Shown: in pieces, positions 25,589 to 35,028 of the stretch
Layout of the letters: each line of letters begins with the position of its first letter
How positions within the stretch are numbered: position 1 is the first letter of the stretch
DNA from: JAUUSJ01 sp964439395
GTDB lineage: Bacteria > Bacillota > Clostridia > Lachnospirales > Lachnospiraceae
Direction of reading: 5' to 3'
Length of the DNA stretch: 64,000 nt
Assembly (NCBI GenBank): GCA_964439395.1
Contig: CAYTNV010000011.1
Location: 1-64,000, forward strand
Made by a program: the position numbers and the translations under genes
The notes under the pieces: generated by a model
Database searches by the model: none
What the model was told of the DNA's origin: nothing
The model's input: the letters and a program-made list of their open reading frames with translations, nothing else

Positions 25589-26500
25589 TTATGATTCTAT
25601 AATCACATTTTTAACACCTGCTTCTCTTGCCCACTGTCCAAACTGCTGCATCTGCTCTTTTGAATATAGTTTTGGATTTTCCTCAAAGCAGTATTCCATA
25701 TCGACTAAATGATATTTCGCCTCTGCAAGTGGATTATAATTTAAAATTTCATAGGATACTTCCTCATAAATATCACTAATAAAAGCGGCAATCCCCTGAA
25801 TATTTTCTTTTGATGTCGTAATTCCTGGAATCATCGGCGTGCGGATAATTACTCGATCCCTAATTTCGCAAGTGAGAAGAATTTCGATATTTTTCTTAAT
25901 TAATTCATTTGATACCCCGACATATTTCTTATGCTCTTCGTCATCTATTAATTTCAAATCCGAAAATGCCATATCAAGATATGGTATCACAGCTTTCACC
26001 ACCTCTGATTTTACAAAAACAGCTGTCTCTATTGCCGTATGAATACCTTCTTCTTGGCATTGTTTTAAAATCTCACGGGCAAACTCCCACTGTAATAACG
26101 GTTCCCCACCAGATAAGGTTACTCCGCCACCATGGTTATAAAAAACTTTATCGCGACGAATTTCTGTCATAATATCTTCTACCGTACTCGTTCTTGAATC
26201 CATCTCAATGGCTCCCGTGGGACAGTTATAAATTAATTTTTTCCAGTCTTCCTTTGCGCTCGGATTCAATATCATTTGGTTATTTTCCATCTTAAAGCCG
26301 CCATTTTTGCAGTTTGACACACAGGTACCACAGTGAATACAGCGATTTTCAAAATATAGCGGTCTTTGTTTTACTGAAATTCCCTCTGGATTTTGACACC
26401 ATACACAAGATAAAGGACATCCCTTTAAAAATACCGTTGTTCGAATGCCATCTCCATCATGAGTAGAAAAACGGCGAATATCGAAAATATTTCCTTTCAT
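25589..26500 (-). CDS. Glycyl-radical enzyme activase (radical SAM)
   Basis: This 303-residue radical SAM protein installs the glycyl radical on its partner. The SAM cluster motif is CPLSCVWCQNPEG (CxxxCxxC). A ferredoxin-like insert with CIHCGTCVSNC and a further CPTGAIE Cys holds extra [4Fe-4S] clusters, as in activases of dehydratase-type glycyl radical enzymes. GGGVTLSGGEPLLQ binds SAM. I chose ATG 26500, set by GGAGATATCTAAA, one base after the stop of the partner gene. The close coupling supports dedicated pairing. Confidence 0.93.
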   Translation of the reverse strand: MKGNIFDIRRFSTHDGDGIRTTVFLKGCPLSCVWCQNPEGISVKQRPLYFENRCIHCGTCVSNCKNGGFKMENNQMILNPSAKEDWKKLIYNCPTGAIEMDSRTSTVEDIMTEIRRDKVFYNHGGGVTLSGGEPLLQWEFAREILKQCQEEGIHTAIETAVFVKSEVVKAVIPYLDMAFSDLKLIDDEEHKKYVGVSNELIKKNIEILLTCEIRDRVIIRTPMIPGITTSKENIQGIAAFISDIYEEVSYEILNYNPLAEAKYHLVDMEYCFEENPKLYSKEQMQQFGQWAREAGVKNVIIES

Positions 26501-26501
26501 T

Positions 26502-28859
26502 TTAGATATCTCCATAACTTGTTCTTGCAATAATTTCATTTTGCAACTCATCCGCAAGTTCTGTAAAGTATGCAGTATAACCAGCTACACGAACCGTCAA
26601 TCCACGATACTGTTCTGGATTTTTCTTTGCTGCAATTAAGTCTTCTTTTCTGACAACATTAAACTGAATATGAGGAATCTCAAGGTCAACAAAACTTCTT
26701 AAGAAGTTTGCAAATTTCTGGATGCCAACTTCATTGCTAAAAAACTCTGGTAAAAACTTCATATTTAGGAGTCCTCCGTTTGTTGTGAGATTTTTATTTA
26801 ATTTTGATACAGATTTTAATACGGCCGTAGGGCCTTTTATATCTCTTCCATATACTGGTGACATTCCGCCATCTGCTAATGGTTCTTTCGCAAAGCGTCC
26901 ATCTGGTGTTGCACCTACATTTTCTCCCATTGGTACATGTGCGGATACCGTATACATGCCTGTATGGTATGGGCCGCCTCTAAAGTTTTTATAACTGCGT
27001 AATTTATCTTTAAAGTATTCTGCCCATTTCGTTCCCATGCAGTCTACATCATCAATATCATTTCCGTACTTAGGAACTTTATTGAGCATTACCTGTCTCA
27101 TTAATTCATAACCTTCAAAATTATTTTTTAACGCCTTCAATACTTCTTCTTTACTAAATCTCTTTTCTTCATAGACAAGCTGCTTCATTGCTGCTAAACT
27201 ATCCGCTAAGTTCGCAACCTGAATCATCTGGATACCAGATAGGTTGTATTTTGCGCCACCTGCTGTTACATCCACTCCATTTTCCATACAATTGTCAATG
27301 GTTGCAGATAAAAATGGAGATGGCAATAAATCAATATGTGCACGTTCTACCTGCTCACAAGCTAAAACCATCTTATCGATAAAATAATCAATTTGTTTTT
27401 GGAAAGCTGCTTCTAACTCTTCAAATGTTTCATACTCTGTAAGATTGCCATAATCAGGGGCAATTTTCTCTCCAGTGAGTAGACAGATTCCGCCTGTCAG
27501 AGTCACTTCCAACGCTTTATTTAAGTTAAACATCGCAGAATCACTCCATCCAAGGTTATTGCCCTGTGTTGTCAATTCCACACAGCCAACAATAGCATAA
27601 TCTCTCGCATCTGCCTCTTCAATGCCAAGTTCCATAATAGATGGGATAACTGCTTTATCATTGAAAAACTGGGGCATGCCACTTCCAAGTGCAACCGTGC
27701 GGACAGCTTCTTTTAATAATTCTTCATTCGTTCCTTCATGTAAACGAACGGATAAGTTTGGCTGAGGAAGCCCGATATGCTGCTGTGCTTTTAAGAATAA
27801 GAAAGATAATTCATTCGAGTAATCATTTCCCTCCTCATCCTGTCCGCCAACTGCAATATTAAATCCGATTGGGAATCCCGCAAAGTATTTTGCGCCTCCA
27901 GAATTTCTCATATATACAATTTCATTGAATTTTAACCACATATTTTCAATAATTTCCAGGGCATCCTGCTTACTTAAAGTTTCATCTGCGATATCCTTTT
28001 CATAATAGGAAATCAAATGACGGTCTAATCGTCCTGGGGAAAAGGAAGAAGCATTGGATTCCATCTGTAAAATTACAAATAAGAACCACGTCGCCTGAAC
28101 TGCTTCATGGAAGTTTTCTGCTGGACGCATACTTAAATTTTTACAATTTTTGGCAACTTTTACCATCATAGCTTTCTTATCAGCATCAGATTCCATCTCT
28201 GCTTTTTCCATCATTAAATCATGATAACGAACCATAAAGTTCTGAGCACCTTCCATCACGAGTACAACTGCCTCATAAAATAATTTTTGAGATTCTTTGG
28301 CTGCAGTTTTAAGCTTTTCCTCGGCCATCTTGCGATAACCAGCGGGACCAAACTGTAACCATTCCACACAGTTTGGACAGATATGCCCCTGTGCATGGTC
28401 TTTTTGGTTAATCTTGACAACTTTACTAATTGCGTTAATTTCTTTTCCATACCTCTGATTTAAAATATCTTCAAGAGATTTTCCCTCCCAATATGGTTTA
28501 ATAACTCCGCGGAATGTCTCAATATCTTCTTCATGAACGTGAAAGCGGTCTTGTGGTCTTGTTGGAAGTGTCTCAAACTCGCGGTCTACCCATGTACTTC
28601 CACTCTCTGGGAATACGACGCCGTAACGCACACCTGCTGTACGATTACCAACAATCAACTCCTCCGGCTCTACATTAATCTTCATCTGCTCTAGAGCAGC
28701 TTTTAAAGCTAATGCTCTTTGAATAATCCTCGGTTTACCCTCGTTCTGTTTATAAGTATCTGTAATAATTAATGCCTGTTCAATCGATGCATATCTTGGC
28801 TCTGACAGCATTCTATTCTTTAAATAAGTGATACGGTCTGTCTGAAATAATGGTTCCAT
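26502..28859 (-). CDS. Glycyl radical enzyme, dehydratase/PflD-like clade
   Basis: This 785-residue glycyl radical enzyme has its active-site thiyl Cys and Glu in VGCVELTTQGN (near residue 423) and its glycyl radical site in the C-terminal RVAGYTAYF. The GCVE motif groups it with glycerol/propanediol dehydratase, choline TMA-lyase and PflD-type enzymes, not with pyruvate formate-lyase, which has adjacent cysteines. The substrate cannot be set from motifs alone. No microcompartment genes are nearby, arguing against an encapsulated pathway. It is cotranscribed with its activase and likely controlled by the nearby DeoR-type regulator. Confidence 0.92.
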   Translation of the reverse strand: MEPLFQTDRITYLKNRMLSEPRYASIEQALIITDTYKQNEGKPRIIQRALALKAALEQMKINVEPEELIVGNRTAGVRYGVVFPESGSTWVDREFETLPTRPQDRFHVHEEDIETFRGVIKPYWEGKSLEDILNQRYGKEINAISKVVKINQKDHAQGHICPNCVEWLQFGPAGYRKMAEEKLKTAAKESQKLFYEAVVLVMEGAQNFMVRYHDLMMEKAEMESDADKKAMMVKVAKNCKNLSMRPAENFHEAVQATWFLFVILQMESNASSFSPGRLDRHLISYYEKDIADETLSKQDALEIIENMWLKFNEIVYMRNSGGAKYFAGFPIGFNIAVGGQDEEGNDYSNELSFLFLKAQQHIGLPQPNLSVRLHEGTNEELLKEAVRTVALGSGMPQFFNDKAVIPSIMELGIEEADARDYAIVGCVELTTQGNNLGWSDSAMFNLNKALEVTLTGGICLLTGEKIAPDYGNLTEYETFEELEAAFQKQIDYFIDKMVLACEQVERAHIDLLPSPFLSATIDNCMENGVDVTAGGAKYNLSGIQMIQVANLADSLAAMKQLVYEEKRFSKEEVLKALKNNFEGYELMRQVMLNKVPKYGNDIDDVDCMGTKWAEYFKDKLRSYKNFRGGPYHTGMYTVSAHVPMGENVGATPDGRFAKEPLADGGMSPVYGRDIKGPTAVLKSVSKLNKNLTTNGGLLNMKFLPEFFSNEVGIQKFANFLRSFVDLEIPHIQFNVVRKEDLIAAKKNPEQYRGLTVRVAGYTAYFTELADELQNEIIARTSYGDI

Positions 28860-28888
28860 TCTTTTTCTCCTTCCTAAATACTATTATA

Positions 28889-28942
28889 ATCTTATTTTTT
28901 CTTGTTATTTATTATTTTATATTGTTTCTTATTGTCTGTCAA
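28889..28942 (-). promoter_or_regulatory. Promoter and candidate operators of the glycyl radical enzyme operon
   Basis: On the minus strand TTGACA (28937-28942) and TAAAAT (28914-28919) are 17 bases apart. A dyad TTATTG-N5-CAATAA overlaps the -35. The 16-base sequence at 28889-28904 (ATCTTATTTTTTCTTG on the plus strand) recurs exactly upstream of the DeoR regulator gene, suggesting a shared operator. Confidence 0.55.
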
Positions 28943-29046
28943 TAATATTTTTATTATTTTTTATTAAAAATTATATTTGTGACACTATAGAAACAAATTG
29001 TCAAATACCTTTCCATCGGATTCCCATAAAATTAACAAAAATAAAA

Positions 29047-29072
29047 GCTGGAAACCTACTAAGGTTTCCAGC
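29047..29072 (-). terminator. Terminator downstream of the DeoR regulator and ABC remnant
   Basis: A perfect 11-bp stem GCTGGAAACCT with a four-base loop is followed on the minus strand by TTTTATTTTTG. Confidence 0.8.
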
Positions 29073-29100
29073 CTATTTAGCATAGCTTACAATTTATGCT

Positions 29101-29307
29101 CTAGTTTCTAGTTAGTTCCTCAATAGCTCCCATTAATAGACTTTCGTTTTCTGGAGCTACACTGGACGTTGCTTCATCCAAAACAGAACAAATTTCCCCA
29201 ATAACAGATTTCATCTGTGCAATGCTACCAGTAAAATTCATCACATTTAAAATGGGCGTAACAATTCCCAAAGATAGAACAATACAAGTTACAAAAGCTG
29301 GAACATG
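29101..29307 (-). pseudogene. Internally deleted ABC exporter remnant
   Basis: A 68-codon open stretch without a start encodes the last transmembrane segment of an ABC exporter (LGIVTPILNVMNFTGSIAQ, then MKSVIGEICSVLDE). It then passes directly into the Walker B/D-loop of the ATPase domain (LDEATSSVAPENESLLMGAI) and stops. About 150 residues containing Walker A and the signature are missing. The join falls at the shared tripeptide LDE, so the deletion probably used a short sequence match. The D-loop Asp is Ala, and upstream sequence is closed by a stop (29308-29310). Confidence 0.7.
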
Positions 29308-29348
29308 CTAATCAAATTATGGCGTGAAATCGATTTGCTTCTTTTGCT

Positions 29349-30116
29349 TTATATTAATTCTACTCTATATTTTTCAAGTGCTTCTTGCACTTCTTTTGAT
29401 GGCTTTGCCTCACAAATCACTCCATCAATATCTTCAAATCTAGAATATACATAATTTCCTTTGAAATTGAATTTCTTCTTTTCCATCATTAAATAAGATT
29501 TATTACTGCATTTCACTGCCTGTTGCTTTATAATTCCATCTTCTGAAAGATAAGTAGAAACTTCATTTTCTATAATATCAGCTCCTACCACTCCAAGAAA
29601 TGCATAATCAAAACGGAAACTTTCCATCATTTTCAAAGTAAACGCGCCCAGCATACTATTCTGAGAACAGTCTAATTGACCGCCTAACATAATAAAATCT
29701 GCCTCTCTCTCTACCGCAAAAAGATTTGCAATTCCAAGCATACTACTGACAACTCTTACTTTAAGACCTGCTTTGATAATTTCTTTTGCAAGTTCAATAT
29801 TTGTAGTAGAAATATCTAAAAAGATGACATCTCCATCCCTCAGTAATTTCACCGCTTTTTTTGCAATCACTCTTTTTTCTTTCGTGTTTATATCATTACG
29901 CTCAGATACAATATTCGTATGTCCTGGATGTTGATTCTCCCGTATAATTGCGCCACCATAAGTGCGTTTTAATAACTCTCTTTTTTCCATGCTGGCAAGA
30001 TCTTTTCGAATACAGTCTTCTGTCACCTTAAATCTTTGGCTAAGATCCTTTACTTTCACTTTTCCATCTTCATATAATAATTCTAAAATCCTTTCCTGGC
30101 GTTCTTCTACAAACAT
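29349..30116 (-). CDS. DeoR-family transcriptional regulator
   Basis: This 255-residue regulator has an N-terminal winged helix (RQERILELLYEDGKVKVKDLSQRF, RKDLASMEKRELLKRTYGGAI) and a C-terminal DeoRC sugar-phosphate sensor (residues 75-235, GDVIFLDISTTNIELAKEI, FLGVVGAD). Such regulators usually repress carbohydrate operons and are released by a phosphorylated metabolite. It is upstream of, and in the same direction as, the glycyl radical enzyme operon, and shares a 16-base upstream motif with it. Confidence 0.92.
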   Translation of the reverse strand: MFVEERQERILELLYEDGKVKVKDLSQRFKVTEDCIRKDLASMEKRELLKRTYGGAIIRENQHPGHTNIVSERNDINTKEKRVIAKKAVKLLRDGDVIFLDISTTNIELAKEIIKAGLKVRVVSSMLGIANLFAVEREADFIMLGGQLDCSQNSMLGAFTLKMMESFRFDYAFLGVVGADIIENEVSTYLSEDGIIKQQAVKCSNKSYLMMEKKKFNFKGNYVYSRFEDIDGVICEAKPSKEVQEALEKYRVELI

Positions 30117-30143
30117 ATTTATTCCTCATTTCATTTATTGTTT

Positions 30144-30185
30144 TATCTTATTTTTTCTTGATTTTATCATAAAACAAAATAAGAT
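30144..30185. promoter_or_regulatory. Candidate operator upstream of the DeoR regulator
   Basis: The dyad ATCTTATTTT ... AAAATAAGAT includes the exact 16-base match (30145-30160) to the upstream region of the glycyl radical enzyme gene. It is probably the autoregulatory site. Confidence 0.45.
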
Positions 30186-30341
30186 TCAATTTTTATCAGA
30201 CTTTTCTCCTATATCCACATTTGAAATAAAAATAATTTTTTCCGATACATATTTTATATTTTTTTATTTTCTTATATAATTAGCTTTAGGAATATTACTG
30301 ACATTCTTACCGCAAAAATATGTTAAGAAAGGATCTTATTT

Positions 30342-30890
30342 ATGACTAAATATAAAGACTTATACAGCGCTTTTTTTAGAATTGGCTTTTTAACTTTCGG
30401 CGGCGGTCTCGCCATGCTGCCGATGCTAAGACGAGAAGTAATTGAACATTATCACTGGCTCGACGAGGATGAGCTTTTAGATGTCTACGCCATCAGTCAA
30501 TGTACCCCTGGTGTTATCGCAGTAAATACTGCCACCTATATCGGATTTAAAGAAAGAGGAATCTTAGGTGGTATTGTCGCCACACTCGGAATGATTACCC
30601 CCTCTCTCATCATCATCACTCTAGTCGCTGCAGTACTTCGACAATTTATGGAAAATCCCATTCTTCTTCACGCTCTCGCAGGCGTTCGTATTATTGTCTG
30701 TGGTTTAATGTTAAACACTGTATTTACTATGGCTAAAAAAGGAATTACGGATGGACTTGGATTTTTTATTTTTCTTACAGCATTTTTACTTGCAACTTTC
30801 TCCCCAATTCCGATTGTATCTCTCATCATCGGTGGAGGAGTCATTGGATTTTTGTCAAATAAATTAAGAAATGGAGGAAAAAAATTATGA
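30342..30890 (+). CDS. Chromate transporter family (CHR) protein, first half
   Basis: This 182-residue membrane protein is one CHR domain: AFFRIGFLTFGGGLAMLPML at the start, the conserved SQCTPGVIAVNTATYIGF motif, and about five hydrophobic segments. In Gram-positive bacteria the CHR transporter is often two short proteins of opposite topology that work together. The second half overlaps by four bases. The substrate may be chromate or another anion; homology does not prove chromate resistance. Confidence 0.92.
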   Translation: MTKYKDLYSAFFRIGFLTFGGGLAMLPMLRREVIEHYHWLDEDELLDVYAISQCTPGVIAVNTATYIGFKERGILGGIVATLGMITPSLIIITLVAAVLRQFMENPILLHALAGVRIIVCGLMLNTVFTMAKKGITDGLGFFIFLTAFLLATFSPIPIVSLIIGGGVIGFLSNKLRNGGKKL

Positions 30891-31441
30891 TTTATCTCAC
30901 TCTCTTTTGTGAATTTTTCAAAATTGGTCTTTTTTCTATCGGCGGAGGTATGGCAACTTTGCCCTTTTTGATGGACTTAACCAATAAATATGACTGGTAC
31001 ACTGCAAGCGAACTAACAAATATGATTGCTATCAGTGAAAGCACACCAGGCCCTGTCGGCATCAATATGTCTACCTACGCTGGATATCAGGCAGCGGGAA
31101 TCCCTGGTGCTATCGTCTCGACTTGTTCCATGGTTATGGCACCAATTATTATTATTATGATTGTGGCAGAATTTCTGGAAAAATTTTATAGTAATCCCTC
31201 TGTACAAGCCATCTTCTATGGCGTACGCCCAGCTGTCGCCGCCGCTATTGGATTTGCCGTATGGGGACTTATTGAAATTACCCTCCTTGCAGTAGATGAC
31301 GCTGGATATCATCCAAATTGGTTGGCAGTTGGACTTTGTATTGCTGTTTTTTTGCTCCTCCAAACAAAAAAACTACAAAAATTACATCCGCTTTGGTGGA
31401 TGGTTGGAGGGGCGATAATTGGGATTATATTAAAGATATAA
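30887..31441 (+). CDS. Chromate transporter family (CHR) protein, second half
   Basis: This 184-residue partner of the preceding gene has the same family signatures: EFFKIGLFSIGGGMATLPFL, then AISESTPGPVGINMSTYAG, and five or six membrane segments. Its start lies in the ATGA overlap with the first half and uses GGAGG inside that gene, so the two are made in equal amounts. It ends in a clear bidirectional hairpin terminator. Confidence 0.92.
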   Translation: MIYLTLFCEFFKIGLFSIGGGMATLPFLMDLTNKYDWYTASELTNMIAISESTPGPVGINMSTYAGYQAAGIPGAIVSTCSMVMAPIIIIMIVAEFLEKFYSNPSVQAIFYGVRPAVAAAIGFAVWGLIEITLLAVDDAGYHPNWLAVGLCIAVFLLLQTKKLQKLHPLWWMVGGAIIGIILKI

Positions 31442-31444
31442 AAT

Positions 31445-31506
31445 AAAGAGGTTATTATATGAAGATAAAAAATCACCATTCTCCGTCTTAATACAATAAC
31501 CTCTTT
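31445..31506. terminator. Terminator of the split chromate transporter
   Basis: The stem AAAGAGGTTATT/AATAACCTCTTT (12 bp) is followed on the plus strand by a T run. It lies between convergent genes and can serve both. Confidence 0.75.
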
Positions 31507-31575
31507 TTAATATTTCATCAATTTTATCTGCTGCTTTTAAGTTGAATATCTAATTCATTCATTGAATTTATTATT

Positions 31576-32199
31576 CTAAGAACATTTCTCGTCTGATAAA
31601 AGACAATTAATTTTTGTCCTTACTAGGTCGAATGCCACCTCATTTTTGCCACTATTAATTATAATATCCGCCATACTCTTTGTCGGCTCAACATAAATAT
31701 AATGCATTGGCTTGACAGTTTCTAAATACTGCGTCATAATTCCCTCTATTTCTCTCCCCCGTTCTTTCACATCACGAAGAATCCTCCTAAGAATTCTCTC
31801 ATCTGCATCCGCCTCCACAAATATTTTGATATCCATTAATTTGCGAAGCGCTTTGTCTTGAAGTGCTAAAATTCCCTCTACTATGATAATCTTACTTGGA
31901 TATACCTTAGTCGTCTCCATCCTTCGATTATGAATTGAATAATCATAAATAGGGCATTCAATCGCTACTCCATCTTTTAACTTTTGAATATGCTCAACAA
32001 GCATTTTTGTATCTAATGAATCTGGGTGGTCATAATTTATCTTTTTTCTTTCCTCTAGTGATAGATTGTCTTGTTTCTTATAATAATTATCGTGATAAAT
32101 CACTGTGATCTTATCTTTATATAAAGCTAATAAACGGTTAGTAAACGTGGATTTTCCTGAACCAGAGCCACCTGCAATTCCTATTACGAAACAATTCAT
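31576..32199 (-). CDS. udk: Uridine kinase-like P-loop kinase
   Basis: This 207-residue protein of the uridine kinase/phosphoribulokinase superfamily has Walker A GIAGGSGSGKST at the start, YHDNYYK (nucleoside-binding loop), NYDHPDSLD, and IIVEGILAL before the lid region (RRILRDVKERGRE). It would phosphorylate uridine/cytidine in salvage. The length matches Udk. The start is behind AGAGGAG. It is a single gene next to the accessory region. Confidence 0.85.
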   Translation of the reverse strand: MNCFVIGIAGGSGSGKSTFTNRLLALYKDKITVIYHDNYYKKQDNLSLEERKKINYDHPDSLDTKMLVEHIQKLKDGVAIECPIYDYSIHNRRMETTKVYPSKIIIVEGILALQDKALRKLMDIKIFVEADADERILRRILRDVKERGREIEGIMTQYLETVKPMHYIYVEPTKSMADIIINSGKNEVAFDLVRTKINCLLSDEKCS

Positions 32200-32438
32200 T
32201 TTTCACTCCTCTTCTATATATATTAGATATTATTCGACAACTTTTTCTTGAGTATCAGTGTAACATAATGAAAAATGAATTACAATATCAAAAACCTAAT
32301 ATCTCCCTCTCCAATCAATACCTTCTGCCCCTCAAACGCAAATCCATAATGACGAATCCTCTCCTTCCGAGAATATTTTTTTCAGGAATAATCTTTATCT
32401 TGATTCAACATCTGTCGTTATCTCAAGACATATTTCTA

Positions 32439-33695
32439 CTAGTTAATGTCTTCCATATTCAAAATCTCTTTTACCTGATGAATCTCATCTGAAAAATCAA
32501 CTCCATAATTCAACTCAATAGTATCTGAAGCATCCACTTTTGTCTCCCACTCTTGTTTTTCAAATTCTATCAATGATACCTTCTTTCCATCAATCGCATA
32601 ATAATCCTCTCCATTTTCTTCGTATCGAACAATCCCAAATTTTCCATCCTTATATCCATGATACATTAGTCCAGTATCACATCGGGGTGCCCTATCACCA
32701 CTCACAATATATTTTTGTCCTTTATACTCTACTATAGAAAATACTTCTAAACCGCCATCCCAATGAATCGAATCTCCTGTATCTACTTTGACTGCTTTTT
32801 CATCCTCCAAATTCCATATGTCATAGCTATAATCTATTGTAGAATTTTGTTTATTTATATCAGCATACCCTATCATTAATTGAACCGTATCATCATTTTT
32901 CAAATCAAGAAGTTTTAAATAACTCATTTTTCTCACTTCGTTCATTTGAAACTCTCCATATTTTTCTTCATATTCACTAATTACTCTTGCATATTCTTGC
33001 TTTTCTTTTTTATTTAAATGAATTTCTGTTGGATATGTTACTTTTTTTTCACTTTCCTCGTCATCATAATCTCCTCTATATTCCTCTTCATCTTTTTCCC
33101 TATATTCTAATACTGTTTGTCCTGTTGAATCATACTCATATGTAATATATATCAATTTATTATTTTCAAATGTACATATAATATCGCAAGCATTATTATA
33201 GACAGCCACATCATAATTATAATATTCATCCTTCATGCTAATCACTTCTAAATTTTCCTTCTCCCATTTTTCTTCTATTTTTTCTCTCTTATCTTGAATT
33301 CCTATTCCATTTATTTTCACTCTTTTATTTCCATTATTTTCTAATTTAAAGTTATACATACTACTATTTTCCCTATTTACATACGCATAAATTCCTACTT
33401 CTCCTCCAAACCAATTCATATATTCCATATCATCTTCCTGATCAAGTCCCCAATAATCATTATCCCAAAATTCCTCTGGAAGTTTTTCCATAATTTGCTT
33501 TGCCAAAACTTCTGTTATTTCTACGCTACTTTTAAATTTATCAAAATTAATATTTTCCTCGTCTATTATAATATCTAAATTTTCAAATACACTATTTGCT
33601 CCGATATTTTTCTTCTTTCTATTTTCCAAACATCCACTAAATACTATTGTTATTATTATACTTGTCATTATTATAAGCCATCTTTTTCTGTTCAT
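32439..33695 (-). CDS. Secreted lipoprotein of unknown function (paralogue 1)
   Basis: This 418-residue protein has a lipoprotein signal (basic MNRKRW start, hydrophobic core, lipobox VFSGC, Cys 21). The mature part is highly charged. Residues about 230-400 are shared with the next gene: a KEKQEYARVISEYEEKYGEFQM helix, LKLLDLKNDDTVQLMIGY, a DIWNLEDEKAVKVDTGDSIH segment and YHGYKDGKFGIVRYEENGEDYYAIDG. Both are followed by acidic ends. I recognise no catalytic motif. It is the last gene of the accessory block, so it may be a surface receptor or protective factor; this is inference. Confidence 0.8.
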   Translation of the reverse strand: MNRKRWLIIMTSIIITIVFSGCLENRKKKNIGANSVFENLDIIIDEENINFDKFKSSVEITEVLAKQIMEKLPEEFWDNDYWGLDQEDDMEYMNWFGGEVGIYAYVNRENSSMYNFKLENNGNKRVKINGIGIQDKREKIEEKWEKENLEVISMKDEYYNYDVAVYNNACDIICTFENNKLIYITYEYDSTGQTVLEYREKDEEEYRGDYDDEESEKKVTYPTEIHLNKKEKQEYARVISEYEEKYGEFQMNEVRKMSYLKLLDLKNDDTVQLMIGYADINKQNSTIDYSYDIWNLEDEKAVKVDTGDSIHWDGGLEVFSIVEYKGQKYIVSGDRAPRCDTGLMYHGYKDGKFGIVRYEENGEDYYAIDGKKVSLIEFEKQEWETKVDASDTIELNYGVDFSDEIHQVKEILNMEDIN

Positions 33696-33742
33696 TCTTT
33701 CTCTCCTCTATATAAATTTCCTTTATTGATACAATATAATTA

Positions 33743-34984
33743 CTAATCATTTTTCATATGAAGAACTTCTTTTACAAAATAAATACCTTTCCAAAGTTCA
33801 TTTTTACACTCAATTCCATAATCATTTAAACGAAACTCATCCTGAGAATCTTTTTTAGAAATCCACAATCGATCATAATAATCCTCTTGTAATATCTCCT
33901 CACCATTAATTGCATAATAAATTCCATCTTTTTTTTCATATCGGGCAATTCCAAACTTTCCATTTTTATAACCATGATACTTTTGATCCCTCTCACATTC
34001 TGGCAAGTTTTCACTACTTACAATATACTTTTGCCCTTCCTGCTCTAGTATTAGAAATAATTTATAATCCCCATCTTGATGAAAACATTCTCCTGAGTCT
34101 ACCTTAACTGCTTTTCCATCTTCATAATCCCATATATCAAAACTATAATCCATATACATTTTACCATCTACAACTTCTTCTTTGCTGCTATATCCTACCA
34201 TCAATTGAATGCTATTATCATTTTTTAAATCAAGAAATTTCAAAAAACATACTCCTCTTGGCTGGTCATTTACTATTTGTAATTTTCCATATTTCTCTTC
34301 ATATTGATTAATTACTGCCGCATATTCTTGCTCTTCTTCTTTACTAAAATCAAATTTTGTTGGATATATTAACTTCTTTTTTTCTTTCTTTATGTCTTCA
34401 TCTAGATTTTCCCAATCACTATTCTCATCTAAATCTTCTAAATTAGTTGATAATAAACCTTCAACTGGATTATACTTATATATTATTTCAGCTAATTTAT
34501 CATCTTCAAATTTACATTCAATCTCACACAGACTATTATAAACTATGATATCTATATTCCCTATACGCATTGTTTTCCATTTCTCATCTTCCCATTTTTT
34601 CTTTAGCTTTTCTCTCATGTCCCCAATCTTCATTCCATTTATCTTTACTTTTTTATTACCTAAATTTTTTATAACAAGCCTACCGCTTTCTTCTTTATTC
34701 TCAAACCCTGCTAAAACTTCTAATTGTTTTTCTGTCCAAACTCCATTCAGTTCACTTTCAACATTTCCACCAATTTGTTTTAATAAATCTTTAGATATAT
34801 CTATCCCATTTTCTGAGTTTACTAACTCTATTTTTTTATTATTTATTTCTATCTCTAGATTTTCAATTATAGGACTTTTAACTACAGAATCTTTATTTAT
34901 ATTTTCTTTGCCAGTAGAACAACCGATGAACATCATTAGCATTAATATCCCTATAATTCCTATAAAATACTTCTTTGTCTTCAT
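33743..34984 (-). CDS. Secreted lipoprotein of unknown function (paralogue 2)
   Basis: This 413-residue paralogue of the downstream gene has signal MKTKKYFIGIIGILML and lipobox MFIGC (Cys 22). Shared segments include NKKVKINGMKIGDMREKLKKKW in the middle and EEQEYAAVINQYEEKYGKLQ, FLKFLDLKNDNSIQLMVGY and YHGYKNGKFGIARYEKKDG in the C-terminal half. The tandem arrangement with 47 bases between genes indicates a local duplication followed by divergence. The function is unknown. Confidence 0.8.
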   Translation of the reverse strand: MKTKKYFIGIIGILMLMMFIGCSTGKENINKDSVVKSPIIENLEIEINNKKIELVNSENGIDISKDLLKQIGGNVESELNGVWTEKQLEVLAGFENKEESGRLVIKNLGNKKVKINGMKIGDMREKLKKKWEDEKWKTMRIGNIDIIVYNSLCEIECKFEDDKLAEIIYKYNPVEGLLSTNLEDLDENSDWENLDEDIKKEKKKLIYPTKFDFSKEEEQEYAAVINQYEEKYGKLQIVNDQPRGVCFLKFLDLKNDNSIQLMVGYSSKEEVVDGKMYMDYSFDIWDYEDGKAVKVDSGECFHQDGDYKLFLILEQEGQKYIVSSENLPECERDQKYHGYKNGKFGIARYEKKDGIYYAINGEEILQEDYYDRLWISKKDSQDEFRLNDYGIECKNELWKGIYFVKEVLHMKND

Positions 34985-35028
34985 TTTTTTCTCCTATATA
35001 TTTTTCAAAATTTTACTCTATTAAACTC

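Noticed and set aside
26502..28859. Pyruvate formate-lyase
   Set aside because: The active site is GCVE, without the adjacent Cys pair of PFL; it groups with dehydratase/PflD-type enzymes.
32268..32390. Minus-strand stretch reading KYSRKERIRHYGFAFEGQKV
   Set aside because: It looks like a C-terminal coding relic but has no start and I could not connect it to a family; kept only as a note.
34545..35024. 159-codon plus-strand frame opposite the second lipoprotein gene
   Set aside because: It is the mirror of an AT-rich, Lys/Glu-rich coding sequence giving Phe/Ser/Pro-rich product.
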